DNA of 64,000 nucleotides, taken from NCBI GenBank assembly GCA_026419785.1, contig JAODTK010005887.1, positions 62,001-126,000 on the forward strand. The letters are read 5' to 3'. Made by a program: the position numbers and the translations under genes. The notes beneath the pieces were generated by a model. The model saw nothing but the letters and a program-made list of their open reading frames with translations, was not told where the DNA came from and searched no databases. Shown in pieces: positions 58,900 through 64,000 of the stretch. The stretch comes from Sclerodactyla briareus. Taxonomy: Eukaryota; Echinodermata; Holothuroidea; Dendrochirotida; Sclerodactylidae. Numbering within the stretch: the first letter of the stretch is position 1; the number at the start of each line of letters is the position of its first letter.

Positions 58900-59190
58900 G
58901 TTCCACTGTAAATGCAGTGGGCTTGTGGGTTTGTGGGGTTTGCTTGGAGTATGGCAATGAGTATAATCGGTTTGGCTGTGAGCAGTCAAGTGTACATTAA
59001 TTAATCTTGAATCTTCCCGATCCTCGGAAACGTGGCAGATCAAGGAGTTCACTGATCTTTTCTCTCGGATGGGGACGTTGGAGGGTGGTCCCGGGAGTAG
59101 GGTGGGATTGGTTACAACCCCTGCCTCGATATCATGTTAGCACTAGTCGGAGAAGTGAAGTTATTGCGGGTGTTCATCCACCTATGCCGC
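58900..59190 (+). mobile_element. SINE family 1, second plus copy
   Basis: Contains CTCTCGGATGGGGACG (about 59,062), GGTGGTCCCGGGAGTAGGGT and TTACAACCCCTGCC, ending in GCACTAGTCGG (about 59,140-59,150), in the order seen at 16.19-16.27 kb. Upstream CCGATCCTCGGAAA and TTCACTGATC correspond to the body of the other copies. The head is not clear. Confidence 0.6.
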
Positions 59191-61177
59191 GGTTCCTCAT
59201 TGAGCCTCATTTCGGCTCCCCAAACTTGCAACAATCTAATCAAATCCCTGGTCCGTACCATCAGTCTATAATATTCTTCTCAGTTCATTTCATTCCTCTC
59301 CACTGGCAGGAGCATGTACACATATGGAAATTTTCAACCCTGCCTTTGTTTTACCCTAATCTAACCCACCAGTTGTTTTACCCTAGTTTACCTACCTACA
59401 CCCTCCCCCCCCAAAAAAAAACCTGGATGAAGAATCAAAGTATGTCTCGCACAACCCCCAGGAATACACACTGTGATGGACAATGAACCATTTTAAAGCC
59501 AGAATGTGTTGAATGAATATCTTGGCTCTAGGATGTGAATGTTCTCGTAAGTGGAAGATGAGAGAGAGTACAGCTCCATTTGAATAACCAGATCTTTCGA
59601 TGCACTCCTTCTGCTTGGGTTGGAGTCAGACACTAGGGTGGGGGGGGTGGGGATTGGCTGTACTGTGACGATTATAGATTTACAGGTGGTGAGAGGATCG
59701 ACCTTTGGCAGCCAGAGTGTACTCTCTTCATTGGTTTTATGACATCCGGTGGCAAAGAGTTCGTTAAGACGAGTGTTTTTGCAGCAGAGGACACACGTGT
59801 CACATCTCCAAATGCACATTTGTGTAGGTATGTCATAATATTATCATTCTTAACCAATTCCAGTCAAACAATACATTGCAGAACTTTGTAATATGACTTG
59901 TATTTCTTTAAAAAATCTCATTTCCACCAGTTCCTGTTTCGTTGGCGTCCTGCCCCATGTTGCATGGCAGTGGACGACGATCTAAACATACTGCGCTTCA
60001 TCTCATATACTGAAACATAGAGCCGTACCACGGAAAACACAGGTATCTATGGCTCACGTGTCTGACTCAGATGTGGAAAGGGCAATGGGGACTGTGTGGA
60101 AAGAGTTGGGTCGGGTGGTTGGGTGCGTGCGGGGTTGGGGTAGGAGATTATCCTGTTGAAGAGTAAAGCAGTAGGTGATAACCACAGTTATTACCACTGT
60201 CATCCTATCTGGGCACAGAGGCAGTTTCAAGAAACAAAACAATGGGCTTTGCCTTGTGAGTAGTTCACACAAGTCAAACTTGAGCAAATAGTTTGTACTC
60301 TCATCATCGGTGATTCATAACAGAAACTAAACACACCACAGAGTGCAATTGAGGGTCGTGGAAAATGACCAGGAAGACCAATTCCACAACCCCCCCAAAA
60401 AAAAAAGAGTCAGGAGTGGAAACTACTAAACACATGGAACAACAGAGAAGTTATAACAGGAAGTTGGCTGACTCATAAGCATTCATTATCTGAGTACCTT
60501 TCTGAGCGAATCAGGTGCTCTTGGGAATTGAGGAACTGCATTTTCCCAGTCAACTAGTGCATGAGAATTGGAAATGCGAATGCTGAATGGAAGATAGAAA
60601 AAATTGAGCACTGAAGAATGCCTAGTGAAAGCTATGCATTAGAGAAGTGCACCCCTCACCACCCTCTCTGGCACTATTCTACTCTATTTCTTGCCAAGGC
60701 AGAAAGAATTTATGCAGTCATGCATGCATGTCTGTTTGTTTTTTCAGTGTTCCCCCTTCCCTGTGAACATGATGATAAGTGGGAGACGCAAAGTCCGATT
60801 GATCTCATGGGGGTAGATTCACCCTGATATTGACAGTCTTATTGTTTTTGTGCCAATCTGATTTATTTCTGAGTGAGTTGTGGCCTCGAAGCAAACCTTC
60901 AGAAGTTCCTTGGACATGACAGGTGGGGAAGACTAGAACAGGTATTGTTTATCATACATGGGTGGTGAATTCCTCATAGTGAATATATAGTTCTATTGTT
61001 TATGGTGCTTACTAATTATATTCTCTGTAGGCTGGGCTCTGAGCAAAATTATGACATGACGTCACGTGCAGGGTGCCAACAACTCAATATTGTCTGTTGA
61101 TACTCTGATATTCCATAGGGCGGGGCCCAATTCGATGTTCAAGCAAGGAACCACTGGTTTTCGTTTATCTTTCTCAG
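59191..61177. other. Non-coding, presumed intron or spacer
   Basis: G/T-rich patch at 60,080-60,145 and A-runs near 59,412 and 60,398. No exon recognised. Confidence 0.3.
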
Positions 61178-61278
61178 GAGGATGCTCTCAGCGCCAACGA
61201 ACAAGAGCTGAGGTCTTTGAGGAATCGCTCCAGGAACTCAGCCTGTTGGCTGCTTGTCAAAACGTACAAAACCACTAG
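61178..61278 (+). CDS. Candidate terminal exon (two possible frames)
   Basis: A strong acceptor, TCGTTTATCTTTCTCAG, ends at 61,177. Entered in phase 1 (compatible with the exon ending at 53,117) it reads GCSQRQRTRAEVFEESL then QELSLLAACQNVQNH and stops at TAG 61,276-61,278; the helical character makes this my preferred frame. Entered in phase 0 it also stays open, EDALSANEQELRSLRNRS onward, to TAG at 61,337-61,339. A canonical AATAAA follows 1.2 kb later. Gene identity unknown. Joining it to 52,988-53,117 is inference from phase and order. Confidence 0.35.
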
Positions 61279-63407
61279 ACCAAGGTCCGTTGACCATCTG
61301 TTCTTTGCAAGGAATTTGTGTCGCTGGCTTAGAGGCTAGCTGGACAAAATTGAACATTGAACCTGTAAACACAGATGGGCCTCTCCATTATAACATTGAA
61401 GGGCACTGCAGTTGGAGCAAACGAGGTTTATATTGTAGAAAGGCAAACTGAATCCCCAGGTCCAAACCCCATTTCAGTACAATAATTTCTAGGCAGAGTT
61501 TTCTCGCGCAAAGAAATTAGGAGAGTCCTTATTGCAGGGTTCCTGGGGTCATGGAAACTGGAAAGTCATGAATTTCATCATAAAATCCAGGCCTTGTAAG
61601 TTTTGAAATTCATGAAAAATTGTTCATTCATGGAGAAGTCATGGAAGATGTTGTCACTTTCTCACATTGTTTGCCTTGTTGTTGTTTCGACTCTTTTGTT
61701 GGATGTTCCGTTGAGAATTCTTTGCGAAATGTCATAAGAAGGCATGACAATTCTTCTTTTGGGTATGGAAGAGTTCATGGAAATTGATTGCCCAGAATCT
61801 GCAAGATCCCTGTTATTGTGCCAATGAAGCACAACGTCACCTTTGAACAACCCAGAATACAATAACTTGAACAACCAGATGATAACCTATGTAATTCATT
61901 GGTACAATCAAATAACCTCAGTCAAGTTCTACTTTCTTTCTCTCGCAAAATGAAACATCACCACTTACCAGCCTCTCCAACAGCAATCCCCCTCTCTTAG
62001 ACTGATTAATTTTTCAGAGTGGAATGATGTTAAATTTCAATATAAAAACGAAGAATAATTGCAGGGTGTTGCAAGTATGACGTCACTTTTGTTTATTTCA
62101 TGATGGGATGCTTTTCTTGATCCTGTGCAATACACATGCACAAACTTCAAAAGGTCTCCACCTCTGTATAAACTGATGTTGTATGCATGTTTTTAGTTGG
62201 ACGTACACAATTTAATTGGCGCTGACTGCACTTACCATCTACGATATGCAGTCATCCCTAGCCGGCTAGCCAGCTATTATGTTTAGCCCCTTCCATATTG
62301 CTTCCCGCAGTTGTTCTTTATGTAAGTCCCGAACCTGACGGATTTTCAGTTGGTGCGGATGTGGAACCAGGGCATATGCGCTGTTATGCAATACCACCTC
62401 TTGTGAGCAGAATGGGAAGGACCGTAAAAACTACGAAGATAACAAGATGGTGAACAAATAAAATTTGATTTTCTCTATAATACTACTTCACTTCTTGCTC
62501 TCAGGGTTTTAGCATTTACAGTGCATTTACTTTTACTCGGTGGCTGCCTACGCACACCCTCCCCCCTTCACTCCCCCCTCCTCCTTGACATCATCATTCC
62601 AGTGAATTTGTTTTTACAAAAATACCCATAACCCAGCGAAGCAACATTCTTCAACTGCAATGTTGGCTGTGTGGTTTTGGCAGGTCCTATTTTCCACTTG
62701 TGTCCAGTTTGGTTCTTTACTACTGTAACTTTATCCCATTGGTGCAACCAGGTTCATCAGGGAATGTGAGGTATCACTTGATTAGGTAGTTACCATATTA
62801 TTGATATACCAACATTCCCGTGGTACACTGAATCCCGTTCAGTTTGTGGCATACCTGTGTATTATAATGCCTTTTGAGCCTACCAATTTATTTAAAAAGG
62901 CTCCATTCGCCTTTGAAATAACACATTTGGGAAATAAGCATCGTGATATGAATTATGAATGCCACCGTTCCCTACCTCAATCTAACAAGCAGAAATTCAG
63001 TCAAAATTCCGCACTCAAATCATTATATTCGGTGCAAATAATGATCCGTTTGCAATTTTCAAGAAAGCGACTGGCCGTAAACAAATATAATTTCGTTTCG
63101 CCACAGGGACCTATTCTACAAAAACATGAATTTTGACCTAATCATCGTTTCACAACAGATTTTTTTTATCAATTGTAGTATTCATATCAGTCGCTACAAT
63201 ATATAACTACATGCACGAGTGCTTCGTAGCTGGAAAGGAGGACATGATAAAAAGGCTGAATGGAGAACTATTAAACGGCACAGGTGAAAAAAAGTCATAT
63301 CAAAATCCCATTCCCCAAATTCTGGGTTTCTAGCATTTGTGTGATCATGTTCATTGTGTCTGGGTAATTTGATTGCCATTTTTTCCATTTTTCCTTGCTA
63401 CCCGCAG
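61279..63407. other. Possible 3' UTR, then spacer or intron
   Basis: 61,279-62,480 could be the 3' UTR of the candidate exon at 61,178. It contains a local repetition of CATGGA(A) motifs near 61,550-61,790. Between 62,480 and 63,407 no first exon for the 63.4-kb exon was found; in particular no segment encoding the DGGWGW-type N-terminal motif of monocarboxylate transporters. Confidence 0.3.
62457..62462 (+). promoter_or_regulatory. AATAAA polyadenylation signal candidate
   Basis: Canonical hexamer followed by a T-rich stretch (TTTGATTTTCTC). Suitable as the end of a transcript containing the 61.2-kb exon. Confidence 0.35.
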
Positions 63408-63541
63408 GTAAAAGCTCTGCTGAAGTTTGTGGGAAGCTATTCTGAGAAAGACCCTGAGGAGTCCAAGTGTAGCATGACAGCTGCATGGGTCGGGGGAATC
63501 GCACCACTCGGTCTCGCCATGGCACCGGCTGTAACATTCGG
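63408..63541 (+). CDS. Internal exon encoding a membrane segment, MCT (SLC16)-like
   Basis: A pyrimidine-rich acceptor (TTTTTCCTTGCTACCCGCAG) and donor G|GTAGGT bound 134 bp, entering in phase 0 and leaving in phase 2. The peptide begins VKALLKFVGSYSEKDPEE and continues SMTAAWVGGIAPLGLAMAP to a final TFG. The spacing of S-x-TAWVGxI, then G, then AP, resembles the loop plus second membrane helix of monocarboxylate transporters, major facilitator proteins that carry lactate, pyruvate and related acids with protons across the plasma membrane. What weakens this is that the upstream exon with the family's first-helix motif is absent nearby, and one upstream candidate exon does not look like it. 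Coding status is well supported; the family assignment is tentative. Confidence 0.55.
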
Positions 63542-64000
63542 GTAGGTGTTATCATTGTTGATCTCCTAGGTTTAACCATGTCGATGAGGTTTGGTGTGTT
63601 TATTATTATTCCTCGATATACTTCTCATCACTTGTTCGGAATTATTGTTGCCCGTTGGCTATATTATTCATTGGTTATTTTTTGTGATATGTTACAATAC
63701 ATTGGATCCCCATTTCAAAACTTTGGAAGTGCAATAAATTTGCAATGGAATGCTTTTTAGATTCATGATGTTATCACTCTGAGCCACGAAAATTCTTCCC
63801 TGTGGGACCCCCAAACGTCAGGATGGTTGTTGAAAAACAATTTAAAAATATTATAGAAACAGTAATGATCACAAAAGAAGGGAAGACACGAGTGGGCTCG
63901 AAGAACCGGTTTGTCATATCTCCATGTATTGAATTTGATCTTTTGCACCATGCTTTGCTGTAGGGATGTTCAGACTGCAGGGGAGTGGCCTGGCCAAGTA
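63542..64000 (+). other. Intron after the 63.4-kb exon; possible next exon at the window edge
   Basis: No coding signal up to 63,960. TTTGCTGTAG at 63,954-63,963 is a fair acceptor; joined to the two carried bases the frame stays open to the window end (GMFRLQGSGLAK). CTGCAG at 63,975-63,980 is an alternative acceptor. Too short to judge. Confidence 0.3.

Noticed and set aside
59007..59486. 159-codon plus frame
   Set aside because: Starts inside a SINE and runs through non-coding sequence; no protein-like character beyond chance.

Overview
The window looks like eukaryotic, intron-bearing, repeat-dense DNA from an animal. No open reading frame is longer than about 210 codons. The few convincing coding pieces are short and bounded by splice-like AG and GT sites. 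The sequence is filled with microsatellites, long poly-G/poly-C tracts, tRNA-derived SINEs, several satellite families and a decayed non-LTR reverse transcriptase. This repeat spectrum (tRNA SINEs with a conserved core, G-tract-bearing non-autonomous elements, satellites built of TGACCT-type motifs) fits a marine invertebrate such as an echinoderm, hemichordate, amphioxus or mollusc. I cannot place it further, and nothing bacterial or organellar is present.

Layout. 1-0.25 kb: last exon of a plus-strand gene. 0.25-9.9 kb: mostly featureless non-coding DNA with poly-G/C tracts. 9.9-18.2 kb: repeat district with a 34-bp tandem pair, a duplicated 0.4-kb unit, satellite A (11.5-12.6), a tRNA SINE, a roughly 175-bp satellite (13.6-14.6), a G-rich element, a core-bearing SINE, an inverted pair of tRNA-like elements and a roughly 163-bp satellite. 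18.9-34.1 kb: scattered copies of one G-tract element family, polypyrimidine and polypurine tracts and more SINEs. 34-39 kb: sparse, with one 0.3-kb tandem duplication. 39.5-40.9 kb: minus-strand reverse transcriptase relic. 43.6-47.4 kb: the most structured repeat, a three-level higher-order satellite followed by a related array. 47.4-52.6 kb: a roughly 72-bp satellite present in opposite orientations at both ends, with a nearly pure G tract and AT-rich repeats between. 53-64 kb: the best place for genes, with candidate exons at 52,988-53,117, 57,322-57,409, 61,178-61,278 and 63,408-63,541; the last encodes a membrane segment resembling a monocarboxylate transporter.

No pathway or operon-like gene system can be reconstructed. 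What stands out is repeat architecture: satellites A, B and C look like one superfamily. Each is rich in nuclear-receptor half-sites (AGGTCA) and ends in a CA microsatellite followed by a similar short terminal segment that is hairpin-like in two of the three. That could fit the central repeats of non-autonomous rolling-circle transposons. Repeat copies differ largely by single-base insertions and deletions, so part of the divergence may be uncorrected long-read error.
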